Positions 42,673-50,725 of a stretch of 64,000 bases of DNA are shown here, piece after piece (the stretch's first letter is position 1; every line of letters begins with the position of its first letter). This DNA is from Asaia siamensis (lineage in GTDB: Bacteria > Pseudomonadota > Alphaproteobacteria > Acetobacterales > Acetobacteraceae), in NCBI RefSeq assembly GCF_014635085.1, contig NZ_BMCH01000001.1, forward strand, positions 186,001-250,000. The letters run 5' to 3'. The position numbers were made by a program, and so were the translations under genes. The notes under the pieces are model-generated. The model was not told the DNA's origin. It worked only from the letters and a program-made list of their open reading frames with translations, and did not search any database.

Positions 42673-43038
42673 TCAGTCGTCCAGAATGGATGCGAACTGG
42701 GCGCCAACATGTCCGGCGGACGGAGCTGGGTGCTGTCGTGGTTCCGGGTGAGTGAGGAGCAGGGAGAGGATCGTCTCCGCCCTCAGTTTTTCAGTGGGTG
42801 TCGCAAAATCATAGGTGACTTCGCGGGATTCGCGTCTGGCAGCGATCATGCCTGCGCGTCTCAATTCGCCAAGTTGCTGTGACAGGGCCGGTTGGCCGAT
42901 CGCTGTTCCCCGTTCGATCTCGGAAACCGAACGGGGCCCCTCGCAGAGACAGGAGAGGATCAGCAGGCGCTGAACCTGATTATAGAGGCGCAGGCGCTCG
43001 AGCAGAGGGGCAAGGCTTTCTCTGGCTTCGGGGGTCAT
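42673..43038 (-). CDS. ArsR-family regulator, BigR/SqrR-like
   Basis: This 121-residue winged-helix protein has the recognition region GQPALSQQLGELRRAGMIAARRE, very like the sulfide/persulfide-responsive BigR/YgaV group. Those repressors sense persulfide through two cysteines, one in alpha-2 and one near the C-terminus. Here both cysteines are close together (C30 and C32 in ILSCLCEG) and the distal one is missing, so the sensing chemistry may differ. It overlaps the peroxiredoxin gene by 4 bp (translational coupling) and lies divergent to the persulfide-dioxygenase/SQR operon, whose promoter holds an AT-rich palindrome. Repression of both transcripts is the likely role (inference). Confidence 0.82.
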   Translation of the reverse strand: MTPEARESLAPLLERLRLYNQVQRLLILSCLCEGPRSVSEIERGTAIGQPALSQQLGELRRAGMIAARRESREVTYDFATPTEKLRAETILSLLLTHPEPRQHPAPSAGHVGAQFASILDD

Positions 43039-43670
43039 GCCTCATCCTCCCTCAGGCGATAGAACCACAAGGGTGAATTCTGCTCGGACACGCTTTCGGT
43101 GGTCAGGGATGCCGGGTCAAAAACGGCCTGGCCCGGCTGCCAGCCTTCAGGGGTCAGAACGCCGCCCTTCGCGGTGCGCTGCAGGGCCTTGAGCGTGCGC
43201 AGTATCTCACTCACCGAGCGTCCTACCGAAAGCGGGTATGTCAGAATGGTCTGAACGATACCCTCCGGGTCGATAATGAAGGTCGAGCGGACCGTGCTGC
43301 TGTTTTCTGCGGTCTGGTCGAGCATGCCATAGGCACGGGCAATGGTCATTGAAGGGTCTTCAATGACGGGGAACCCGATCGTGACCTTCAGTTCTCTTCT
43401 GATCGCATCGAGCCATGCCAGATGCGAGGGCAGGCTATCGACCGAAAGCCCAAGCAACTGGCAGCCGAGCGCGTCGAAATCGCCCTGTGCCTGAGCGAAA
43501 GCCACGAACTCACTCGTGCAGACGGGAGTGAAATCGGCCGGATGAGAAAAAAGCACGATCCAGCGTCCGCGATAATCGCCCAGAGTCATCATGCCCTGCG
43601 TGGTGCGAGCACGAAAATTGGGGGCTTTCGATCCGAGTTGAGGGGGCAAGCTGGGCGACGCGTCCTGCAC
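43035..43670 (-). CDS. Peroxiredoxin (Prx6/1-Cys-like)
   Basis: 211 residues, starting at GTG (43670) with GAGGATATTTC just upstream. The active site is HPADFTPVCTSEFVAFAQ, with the peroxidatic Cys near residue 51 and the conserved Thr two positions before it; another Cys lies in ALGCQLLGLSVDS. The long C-terminal part (ALQRTAKGGVLTPEGWQPGQ onward) is typical of the Prx6 group. It reduces peroxides, and possibly organic persulfides, with a thiol donor. It is co-transcribed with the ArsR-type regulator (4-bp overlap) and divergent from the sulfide-oxidation genes. Its place in a sulfide/persulfide stress regulon is inference. Confidence 0.88.
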   Translation of the reverse strand: MQDASPSLPPQLGSKAPNFRARTTQGMMTLGDYRGRWIVLFSHPADFTPVCTSEFVAFAQAQGDFDALGCQLLGLSVDSLPSHLAWLDAIRRELKVTIGFPVIEDPSMTIARAYGMLDQTAENSSTVRSTFIIDPEGIVQTILTYPLSVGRSVSEILRTLKALQRTAKGGVLTPEGWQPGQAVFDPASLTTESVSEQNSPLWFYRLREDEA

Positions 43671-43745
43671 GAAATATCCTCACCTATCTTTAAGAAAGCG
43701 TTTCTTGACGCCATCACCTATCATAGTTACACAAACTACGAAATA

Positions 43746-43764
43746 TCATATTCATGAAATATGA
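43746..43764. promoter_or_regulatory. AT-rich palindrome in the divergent peroxiredoxin / MBL promoter
   Basis: TCATATT-n5-AATATGA lies 20 bp upstream of the metallo-hydrolase start and 75 bp from the peroxiredoxin start. An AT-rich palindrome at this place is where BigR-type repressors bind in other bacteria, so it is a good operator candidate for the adjacent ArsR protein. Confidence 0.55.
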
Positions 43765-43783
43765 AATAACCAGGAGTGGCACC

Positions 43784-44710
43784 ATGAATGACGTGCACAT
43801 CGCCCATGCGACGCAGCTTGTAAAAGAGACGCATGAGGGCGCGCTGCCCCGGCCGGTCATCAAAAGCTTCTTTGATGAGCCGACCTATACAGCGTCACAC
43901 GTGGTGTATGATCCCAAAACCAGAGAAGCTGCCATTATCGACAGCGTGCTCAATTACGATCCTGCTTCTGGTCGCACGTCCTGCGAGAGCGCACAGGCTG
44001 TTCTCGATTTCATTAAAAATGAAAATCTGACGATCGTCTGGCAGCTGGAGACCCATGCCCACGCCGATCACCTCTCAGCGGCGCCCTGGTTGCAGGAGCA
44101 GCTGGGCGGCAAGCTGGCCATTGGTGCCGAGATTACCCGTGTGCAGGAGGTCTTTGGCAAGATCTTCAACGCAGGTACGCGTTTCGCGCGGGATGGCTCA
44201 CAGTTCGACCATCTTTTCAGGGATGGTGATCGTTTCATGATTGGTGAAATCGAGGCCATGGCCCTGCATGTGCCGGGGCACACGCCCGCCGATATGGCCT
44301 TCGTTATCGGTGATGCCGCGTTCATTGGGGATACGCTGTTCATGCCCGATTTTGGCACGGCGCGCGCCGACTTTCCCGGTGGTGACGCAAGGCAGCTTTA
44401 TCGGTCGATCCGGCGCCTGTTGTCGCTTCCTGCCGAAACACGACTTTTTCTCTGTCACGACTACAAGGCACCGGGGCGCGATTTCTATGCGTGGGAAACC
44501 ACGATCGGTGCCCAGCGCGAGAGCAATCTGCATGTGCATGACGGGGTGAGTGAAGACGAATTCGTCGAGATGCGCACGAAACGTGATGCGACATTGTCGC
44601 TGCCCAATCTCATCATGCCATCGGTCCAGATCAATATGCGCGGCGGGCGTCTGCCGGAACCCGAAGAGAACGGAACGCGCTACATCAAGATACCGCTCGA
44701 CACGCTCTGA
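43784..44710 (+). CDS. MBL-fold metallo-hydrolase, persulfide dioxygenase/Blh-like
   Basis: 308 residues from the ATG at 43784 with AGGAG 7 bp upstream; a frame from 43754 would run through the operator-like palindrome. The metallo-beta-lactamase signature ETHAHADHLSAAPWLQ (H-x-H-x-D-H), then PGHTPADMAF, GDTLFMPDFGTARADFPGGD and LFLCHDYKAPGR give the full metal site. This pattern is shared by ETHE1-type persulfide dioxygenases and the Blh protein of BigR operons, which oxidise glutathione persulfide to sulfite. It precedes the SQR fusion by 51 bp and a sulfite-exporter-type gene, a coherent H2S to persulfide to sulfite to export path. Confidence 0.9.
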   Translation: MNDVHIAHATQLVKETHEGALPRPVIKSFFDEPTYTASHVVYDPKTREAAIIDSVLNYDPASGRTSCESAQAVLDFIKNENLTIVWQLETHAHADHLSAAPWLQEQLGGKLAIGAEITRVQEVFGKIFNAGTRFARDGSQFDHLFRDGDRFMIGEIEAMALHVPGHTPADMAFVIGDAAFIGDTLFMPDFGTARADFPGGDARQLYRSIRRLLSLPAETRLFLCHDYKAPGRDFYAWETTIGAQRESNLHVHDGVSEDEFVEMRTKRDATLSLPNLIMPSVQINMRGGRLPEPEENGTRYIKIPLDTL

Positions 44711-44761
44711 ACGCTCAAGACCCTGGCAAACAAGACAGTCTGACAAGAGAAAGGCACGCTC

Positions 44762-46363
44762 ATGTCCCTTCGTTTTCTTACAGCGCATTTCGCCGTATCG
44801 CCCCAGATCCGCGTCGAGGATCTGCCCGCCCTCAAGGAGCAGGGCTTTACCGCCATTATCTCGACCCGTCCTGATGGCGAAGAGAAAGACCAGCCGAGCG
44901 TTGCCGATCTCGGTGTCGCCGCCGAGAAATGCGGCCTGGCCTTTGCCTATATTCCTGTCCGCATGGGCGCCACGCCCGATGCGCACAGCGTGACGGTCAT
45001 GCGTCGCACCCTGGCCGAGATGATCGGGCCGGATAATACGGGCAAGGTTCTGGCCTATTGCCGTTCGGGCCGTCGCGCATCCGATCTGTTCGAACTGGCT
45101 TCGGCGCAGACGGAAGAGCCCGCACCGAAGAGCCAGCGTTTCGATGTCGTGGTGGTAGGCGGCGGCGCGGGTGGTCTCGCCTGCGCGGCAAGCCTGCTGC
45201 GCAGGCGGCCCGAACTGCTGGTGGCCGTCATCGAACCTTCGACCGAGCATTATTATCAGCCTGGCTGGACGCTGGTCGGTGGCGGCGTGTTCACGGCAAG
45301 AGACACGCAGCGCTCTGAAGTGGGGCTGATTCCGGCACGGGCAAACTGGATCCGTCAGGCCGTGACAGGCTTCAAGCCCGAGCAGAACCGCGTCGAACTC
45401 GGCGATGGCAGCGAGATCCTTTATGACGCGATGATCGTCGCAACCGGCATCAAGCTTGACTGGGCGGCCATTCCCGGCCTGACCGAGACGCTGGGCAAGA
45501 ATGGCGTCACGTCGAACTACCGCTACGATCTGGCTCCTTACACCTGGGAGTTGGTGAGCAAGCTCGAAGAAGGTACGGCGCTCTTTACCCAGCCACCCAT
45601 GCCCATCAAATGCGCTGGCGCACCTCAGAAGGCGATGTATCTGGCCTGCGATGCGTGGCGTCGCAAAGGCGTGCTGGGTCGCGTTCAGGTCGCCTTCGAC
45701 ACGGCAACGCCCAGCCTGTTTGGCGTGGCTGATTTCGTGCCTGCTCTTATGAATTACATCAAGGGCTACAGCATCGACCTGACGCTCAAATCGCGTCTCG
45801 TCGCGGTCGATGGCGAGAAAAAGATCGCGACTTTCGAGCGCACGACCGACAAGGGCACAGAGCGCGTCGAGCGCAAATTCGATATGCTGCATGTGGTCCC
45901 GCCCCAGACCGCGCCCGATGTCATCAAATCTTCTCCTCTGGCCGGTCAGGATGGTTTTGTCTCCGTCCATCCCGATACGATGCAGCACACTGTCTTCCCG
46001 AATGTTTTCGCGGTGGGCGATGTGGCGGGCACGAGCAATGCCAAGACGGCAGCCGCCGCTCGCAAGCAGGCGCCAGTCGTGGTCGAAAACCTTATTGCAC
46101 AGCTTTCGGGCCGCAAGCTCGATTATGCCTATGACGGCTATGGTGGCTGCCCGCTGACGGTCGAGCGCGGCAAGATCGTGCTCGCCGAGTTCGGCTATGG
46201 CGGCAAGCTGCTGCCTACCCTGCCGGGCTGGATACTGGACGGCAAGAAGCCCACGCGCCTGGCCTGGTTCCTCAAAGAAAAGATCATGCCGCGCCTTTAC
46301 TGGGATTTCATGCTGCGCGGTCGTGAGCTGTTTGTGCGTCCTGCCAAGAAGCACGAAGGCTGA
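44762..46363 (+). CDS. sqr: DUF442 (TIGR01244-type) domain fused to sulfide:quinone oxidoreductase
   Basis: This 533-residue protein has two parts. Residues 1-115 form a DUF442/phosphatase-fold sulfurtransferase-like domain with active-site loop C100 in AYCRSGRRAS. From about residue 123 it is a flavoprotein: FDVVVVGGGAGGLACAASLL (FAD), then the two catalytic cysteines in PIKCAGAPQKAMYL and GYGGCPLTV, and FAVGDVAGTSNAKTAAAARKQ (second FAD motif). The cysteine pair matches the type II SQR group that includes human SQOR, which passes sulfane sulfur to glutathione. It oxidises sulfide at the inner membrane and feeds quinone. Fusion of the sulfur-transfer domain to SQR, rather than to the metallo-hydrolase as in some BigR operons, is notable. 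A TauE-type gene follows by 9 bp. Confidence 0.9.
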   Translation: MSLRFLTAHFAVSPQIRVEDLPALKEQGFTAIISTRPDGEEKDQPSVADLGVAAEKCGLAFAYIPVRMGATPDAHSVTVMRRTLAEMIGPDNTGKVLAYCRSGRRASDLFELASAQTEEPAPKSQRFDVVVVGGGAGGLACAASLLRRRPELLVAVIEPSTEHYYQPGWTLVGGGVFTARDTQRSEVGLIPARANWIRQAVTGFKPEQNRVELGDGSEILYDAMIVATGIKLDWAAIPGLTETLGKNGVTSNYRYDLAPYTWELVSKLEEGTALFTQPPMPIKCAGAPQKAMYLACDAWRRKGVLGRVQVAFDTATPSLFGVADFVPALMNYIKGYSIDLTLKSRLVAVDGEKKIATFERTTDKGTERVERKFDMLHVVPPQTAPDVIKSSPLAGQDGFVSVHPDTMQHTVFPNVFAVGDVAGTSNAKTAAAARKQAPVVVENLIAQLSGRKLDYAYDGYGGCPLTVERGKIVLAEFGYGGKLLPTLPGWILDGKKPTRLAWFLKEKIMPRLYWDFMLRGRELFVRPAKKHEG

Positions 46364-46372
46364 TCCACACTC

Positions 46373-47143
46373 ATGGTTGCGACCCCTTTTCTGCCTGCCC
46401 TTGCGTCAGGCAGCCTTGTCGGGCTGGTTCTGGGCCTGATTGGCGGGGGTGGCTCCATCCTCGCCGTACCGCTCCTGATTTACGCGGTAGGGGTGCGCAA
46501 CCCGCATATCGCCATTGGCACGAGTGCCTTCGCTGTGGCGGTGAATGCGCTGGCCGGTCTGGTGAGCCACGCGAAGGAACATACCGTCAAATGGCGCTGC
46601 GCGGGGTTCTTCGCCCCAGCCGGTATGCTGGGTGCCGCGCTCGGGGCACAGCTTGGCAAGGCCGTCGATGGGCAGCGTCTGCTGTTGCTCTTTGCTGTCC
46701 TCATGGTTCTGGTTGGCGTGGCCATGATCAGGGGACGTCACGACGAGGGCATTCCAGGGGCGGCCTGCAATCGCGATAATGTCTGGAAGGTAGGGCTGTT
46801 CGGCCTTGGCACAGGCGGATTATCCGGTTTTTTCGGCATTGGTGGCGGATTTCTGATCGTACCCGCCCTCATGGCGGCCACGCATATGCCGGTGCTCAAT
46901 GCGGTCGGGACTTCTCTGGTCGCGGTTGCCGCTTTTGGCGTCACGACAGCCATCAGCTATGCGCTGTCGGGCCTTGTCGACTGGCCGCTCGCCGGATGGT
47001 TCATCGCAGGGGGGATCATCGGCTCGCTGGCTGGCACGTCTCTGGCGCGCAGACTGGGCAAAGGCTCAGGGGCCACGTTGAAACTGGTTTTTGCGGGTCT
47101 CATTTTCGTCGTGGCGGGGTATATCGTCTTTCGGAACTTCTGA
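46373..47143 (+). CDS. TauE/SafE-family sulfite exporter-like permease
   Basis: This 256-residue integral membrane protein has about eight hydrophobic helices in two repeats, each carrying the family's glycine motif: LGLIGGGGSILAVPLL near residue 22 and LSGFFGIGGGFLIVPALM near 150. The family exports sulfite, sulfoacetate or related organosulfur anions. It starts 9 bp after the SQR fusion and is followed by the methionine-sulfoxide reductase gene after 12 bp, so it is in the sulfide-oxidation operon. Export of the sulfite made by the persulfide dioxygenase is the natural reading. Confidence 0.88.
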   Translation: MVATPFLPALASGSLVGLVLGLIGGGGSILAVPLLIYAVGVRNPHIAIGTSAFAVAVNALAGLVSHAKEHTVKWRCAGFFAPAGMLGAALGAQLGKAVDGQRLLLLFAVLMVLVGVAMIRGRHDEGIPGAACNRDNVWKVGLFGLGTGGLSGFFGIGGGFLIVPALMAATHMPVLNAVGTSLVAVAAFGVTTAISYALSGLVDWPLAGWFIAGGIIGSLAGTSLARRLGKGSGATLKLVFAGLIFVVAGYIVFRNF

Positions 47144-47155
47144 AAGTGAAACCCC

Positions 47156-47617
47156 ATGAGCGCCCCTGACCAGAAACTGACCCAGGACGATATCCTTTCT
47201 GCCGTTGAAGGCCTTGTTGCCGCCGAACGCGATCTCATCGCGAATATGGCCAATATCTCTGCAGTGCTGTTCGAGGCGTTGCCGCGCATCAACTGGGCCG
47301 GTTTCTATCTGCACAAGGAAGGCGAACTGGTGCTTGGTCCCTTTCAGGGGCGCGTCGCGTGCACCCGTATTGCGATAGGGCGTGGCGTATGTGGCACCGC
47401 AGCTGCTGAGCGTCGCACCCAGCGTATAGACGATGTGCACAGCTTTCCGGGCCATATCGCCTGCGATGCGGCCTCTGCCTCCGAAATCGTCCTTCCCCTG
47501 ATCCGTGACGGTGAACTCCTCGGCGTGCTCGATATCGACAGCCCCGACCCCGCCCGTTTTGGCCCTGAGGAAGAAGCCATGCTGACAAAGCTGGTGGGTC
47601 TTCTCCTCAACGCCTGA
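47156..47617 (+). CDS. msrC: Free-methionine-(R)-sulfoxide reductase (GAF-domain fRMsr)
   Basis: This 153-residue protein is a single GAF domain of the fRMsr type. The pattern NWAGFYL-KEGELVLGPFQG and three conserved cysteines (GRVACTRI, GRGVCGTA, HIACDAAS) match the enzyme that reduces free Met-R-sulfoxide with thioredoxin. SEIVLPLIRDGELLGVLDIDS closes the domain. It is the last gene of the sulfide-detoxification run, 12 bp after the TauE/SafE gene. Its job is probably to repair oxidised methionine under the same oxidative or sulfur stress. Confidence 0.92.
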   Translation: MSAPDQKLTQDDILSAVEGLVAAERDLIANMANISAVLFEALPRINWAGFYLHKEGELVLGPFQGRVACTRIAIGRGVCGTAAAERRTQRIDDVHSFPGHIACDAASASEIVLPLIRDGELLGVLDIDSPDPARFGPEEEAMLTKLVGLLLNA

Positions 47618-47886
47618 AGCTGCACGCTTAAGCAGGGAGCTGGCGTCCGGCGGCGCCAGATCTCCAGGTGGGAGCGGTATTATACCACTCCCGTTCTGTT
47701 ACATCCTGCTTGCTCAGGACCAGCCGAGAGCCCGGATTGATCGGTAAGCTCACGCTGGGTCGGGCCTGCCCTGTCGAGGCAGACCGATCTGCAATGGCCG
47801 GTCGCTTTCTCACACGCGGGATAGAGCCGCGCGCTATTATTGCGCCTGCGCAAGGCTGCCGTACCCTCACATAAAGAGGGGGACCA

Positions 47887-48648
47887 TCAGGCCCTGTTTT
47901 TGCGCCAGACGATGATCGAGATAGGAAAGAAGAATCCTATGCCGTCATCGGTGTGAAAGGCCCCCATGCCGAGGCGATCTGTGCCGCTGGCGATGTCATC
48001 GGCGAAAAGGGCCTCAAGGCTGGCGCAATCTTCAGGGGCAACCTGATCGTTGAGTCGCGATTCCAGGCGATAGGCGTGGGTCAGGATCGGGACAAGCCCC
48101 GCCTTTGCGCCGAGGTCCAGAAGCTGCGCCTGTGTCAGGGCAGAGGTGTGGGACGGGTCTCGCAGTTTCTCAGCCTGATCATAGCCCTGCTGACATGCCG
48201 GGTCGGGGGTGGCGTCAATGACAATGAGGCGCCCATCGGGGCGGCAAACGCGCGCCATCTCGATCAGACAAGCCTGCGGATTCTGCATGTGATGAAAACT
48301 GTAGCGTGTGACGACCCTGTCGAACGCCCCTTCTTCAAAGGGCAGATCAAAAGCATTGCCGCAGTCGAAAGTCACGGAGAGCCCGCGCTGCGCGGCCAGC
48401 TGGCGCGCCTGATCGATCATGGCTGGGGTCAGGTCGAGACCCGTCACATCTGCGCCTTGTGCCGCCAGAGCGCATGAGACGATGCCCGGACCGCAGGCGA
48501 CATCAAGCACGCGCATCCCGGGACTGACATCGCAGGCAGCGAGGGTCTGTGCCATGCTCGTGGCCTCGGCATGGAGAGGCAGGGCAGCGAAGTTGGCCGC
48601 CCAGCGCGTGAATTGCTCGACGATTCTGGTGTCATGCGAGGTCGACAT
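47887..48648 (-). CDS. Class I SAM-dependent methyltransferase (UbiE/YcgJ-like)
   Basis: About 253 residues from the ATG at 48648 (ATG 48654 is also possible; AGGAAAGGA lies directly upstream). This is a Rossmann-type methyltransferase with motif I VLDVACGPGIVSCALA, an acidic end of strand 2 (VTGLDLTPAMIDQA), motif II GAFDRVVTRYSFHHM and motif III CRPDGRLIVID. The C-terminal part does not identify a substrate; small-molecule methylation is likely. It is divergent from the AraC-type regulator, which might control it. It ends in a 270-bp gap after msrC in which I see only a small imperfect hairpin. Confidence 0.85.
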   Translation of the reverse strand: MSTSHDTRIVEQFTRWAANFAALPLHAEATSMAQTLAACDVSPGMRVLDVACGPGIVSCALAAQGADVTGLDLTPAMIDQARQLAAQRGLSVTFDCGNAFDLPFEEGAFDRVVTRYSFHHMQNPQACLIEMARVCRPDGRLIVIDATPDPACQQGYDQAEKLRDPSHTSALTQAQLLDLGAKAGLVPILTHAYRLESRLNDQVAPEDCASLEALFADDIASGTDRLGMGAFHTDDGIGFFFPISIIVWRKNRA

Positions 48649-48737
48649 CCTCATTCCTTTCCTGTTTCAGGCAGGATAGGAGGGGAGAGGCTGGCCGTCT
48701 GACGCGGTGCGGTCAAAAAAAGGCGGATATCGGCCAG

Positions 48738-49544
48738 ATGAAGATCCTGACTGTCGAGGAAACACAGGCTGTCCTGAAAGAGAACCATCTCGATCAGGTG
48801 CGAGCTGTCGGGCTGGCGCGAAAGGAAGCGAGCGAGGCCCTGTTCTATGCCTGGCACGCGCACCCCACACATCAGATCCTGTTTGCCAGAAAAGGGACGA
48901 CGCAGGTTGAGGGGGAGGCGGGCCGCCATCTTCTTCCGGCGGGACACGCCTTGTGGATTCCCGCGCAGATGCGTCACCGCACGATGATCCGTAATCTGGA
49001 TGGTGTTTCGCTCTTTCTTGCCCCCGAGGAGGTGGAGACAGGTTGCCGGTCCATTCGAGCTTTTCCGGTATCGCCGCTGATTCAGGAAATGCTGTTTTAC
49101 GCCCTCCGCTGGTCAGAGGGTGTCGGTGATCGCGAACCATTGACAAAGAGCTTTTTGCAGACACTCGTCCTGCTGCTGCAGGAGGCGATCCAGGCAGCCG
49201 GACAGCAGGACTTCGTGTTGCCAAAAGCACGGCATCCTTCGCTTCAGCGCGGTATGGACGCCGCCCTGCTGGACCCCGGTGCCGCCAGCCTGGCCATGGT
49301 GATGCGTGAAGCGGGGATGTCTGAGCGGAGCTTTCGACGGTATTTCGACAAGGAGACCGGTATGAACTGGCAGCAATGGATCACCCAGGCCCGGCTTTTT
49401 CACGCTGCTACGTCACTGGCCCAGGGAGAAAGCGTGACGCGGGTAGCTGCCGAGAGCGGCTATGCGTCCCAGAGCGCGTTTGCCAAGGCTTTCGCGCGAT
49501 TGCTCGGCTGCTCTCCGGCCCGTTTTCGCAGCCAGTCAGGCTAG
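48738..49544 (+). CDS. AraC-family transcriptional regulator with cupin sensor
   Basis: 268 residues. The N-terminal ~130 residues form a cupin-like sensor (HAHPTHQILFARKGTTQVEGEAG; LWIPAQMRHRTMI). The C-terminal double helix-turn-helix spans about 170-268, with ASLAMVMREAGMSERSFRRYF and VTRVAAESGYASQSAFAKAFARLLGCSPARFR. The length and layout match YdeO/NimR-like AraC regulators with short sensors. It is divergent from the methyltransferase gene, 89 bp apart, so both could share a control region. It converges on the purine nucleoside permease gene. The effector is unknown. Confidence 0.87.
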   Translation: MKILTVEETQAVLKENHLDQVRAVGLARKEASEALFYAWHAHPTHQILFARKGTTQVEGEAGRHLLPAGHALWIPAQMRHRTMIRNLDGVSLFLAPEEVETGCRSIRAFPVSPLIQEMLFYALRWSEGVGDREPLTKSFLQTLVLLLQEAIQAAGQQDFVLPKARHPSLQRGMDAALLDPGAASLAMVMREAGMSERSFRRYFDKETGMNWQQWITQARLFHAATSLAQGESVTRVAAESGYASQSAFAKAFARLLGCSPARFRSQSG

Positions 49545-49610
49545 AACTTGCTCCGTCACGGGTTAACGAGGGGCGACAGGCTTTCTGCGAGGCAGTCCCC
49601 CTCAAGCGCC

Positions 49611-50717
49611 TTATTTGCCGGTAGTGGGGATCGTGTTCTCATACCGATCCCAATGCGAGGCGAGTTCGCGCACCACTACGCTGCCAACCTGATAGGCCGC
49701 GTTGACTGATGGAATGAAGGCCGAATAGCCCTTTTCATTGGCTTCATCGGCAAGAAGCTGGGCTGCGGTCTGGCCCGGTGGCGGCATGTCGAAATTGCTC
49801 GACGTGCGAAGCACGAGGGCGCGCTCGGGATCGACGCGACCGGCTTTGGCCTGAAGGGCGAGCGCCTGACAGAAGGCAACATCTTCTTCGGCAGTCGTGG
49901 CCATGACGCCCTGATTATCGGTCCAGTAGCGCACCCAGCGTTCGGCCCAGCGATTCATGAGTTTGCCGACCCAGAAGGTTTCCCCCGAGATGGTGTCACC
50001 CATCATGACCGAGGGTGGCTTCTGGGCAGGAGCATAGCCGTGATAGCGGGCCCGGCTCTGCTTCATGCCGTCGCTGTCGGGCAGGGAGATTGCCTTCGTG
50101 AGGTCGAAGGCCCATTGGGTCAGGCCGGGGTTGAGGGTGTACGTCATGTCGCCCGAGAGCGAGTGAAGCGGTGGGCGGGGCGTCTCGTCCGGGCGGCTGC
50201 CCTGAACGGGGGTGAAGCCGTCGGGCCAGTCCCTGGGGATTTCACGCGGGTCGACCAGATGGGCGAGGCCACCATTGATGACGCGCGGTGCCCAGACGGC
50301 CGCGCCGATCGTGCCGAAATTGGGATCGATGCCGGCAATACCCGCAAGCACGAAATAGCTGTGACGCAGATCGAAACGCGGGTCGAGAATGAGCGCAGTC
50401 ATGGCAGAGGCCATATGCTCAGGCCCTTCACCGCTGGCGATAGCCAGAACCTGCAGATCGGGGTTGTAATGCATGACGCCATGATCGGTGCCGGGTGCAG
50501 GCAGGGTCTGGGCGAGCGGAAATTTCTCGATCCAGTTCTGATATTCGCCCGGTGTGTCGCCTGTATCCTTGCCTATTTCGAAGGTCGTCACGACCACCAC
50601 ACGCACCGGAATCTTCGCTGTGGCCGGGGCGGTTTCGGCTGCCAGAACGAGGGCTGGAGCAGAAACGGCCGCGCCGGTGAAAGAGAGCGCGGTGAGGGCG
50701 AGAAGGCGTTTCATCAT
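49611..50717 (-). CDS. Exported purine nucleoside permease-type protein (NUP family)
   Basis: 368 residues from the ATG at 50717; a GTG at 50729 overlaps the preceding stop by 3 bp and is an alternative. It has a signal peptide (MMKRLLALTALSFTGAAVSAP, cleavage near LAAETA). The mature part matches the NUP family: VRVVVVTTFEIGKDTGDTPGE, ASGEGPEHMASAMTALILDP, YFVLAGIAGIDPNFGTIGAAVWA and EDVAFCQAL. The family was named for nucleoside uptake in fungi, but its fold resembles nucleoside phosphorylases, so a periplasmic binding or cleaving role is equally possible. Its overlap with the exported adenosine deaminase gene indicates joint use of extracellular purine nucleosides. Confidence 0.85.
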   Translation of the reverse strand: MMKRLLALTALSFTGAAVSAPALVLAAETAPATAKIPVRVVVVTTFEIGKDTGDTPGEYQNWIEKFPLAQTLPAPGTDHGVMHYNPDLQVLAIASGEGPEHMASAMTALILDPRFDLRHSYFVLAGIAGIDPNFGTIGAAVWAPRVINGGLAHLVDPREIPRDWPDGFTPVQGSRPDETPRPPLHSLSGDMTYTLNPGLTQWAFDLTKAISLPDSDGMKQSRARYHGYAPAQKPPSVMMGDTISGETFWVGKLMNRWAERWVRYWTDNQGVMATTAEEDVAFCQALALQAKAGRVDPERALVLRTSSNFDMPPPGQTAAQLLADEANEKGYSAFIPSVNAAYQVGSVVVRELASHWDRYENTIPTTGK

Positions 50718-50725
50718 GGGAGACT

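Noticed and set aside
44198-46354. 718-codon minus-strand open frame opposite the metallo-hydrolase and SQR genes
   Set aside because: It lies entirely across two clear plus-strand enzymes. The open frame follows from G+C-rich codon phase, and the translation has no domain.
47618-47886. Possible small RNA or gene after msrC, including the hairpin around GGGAGCGGTA/TACCACTCCC
   Set aside because: The stem is imperfect, no promoter or terminator is clear, and the 80-codon minus frame has no protein-like character.
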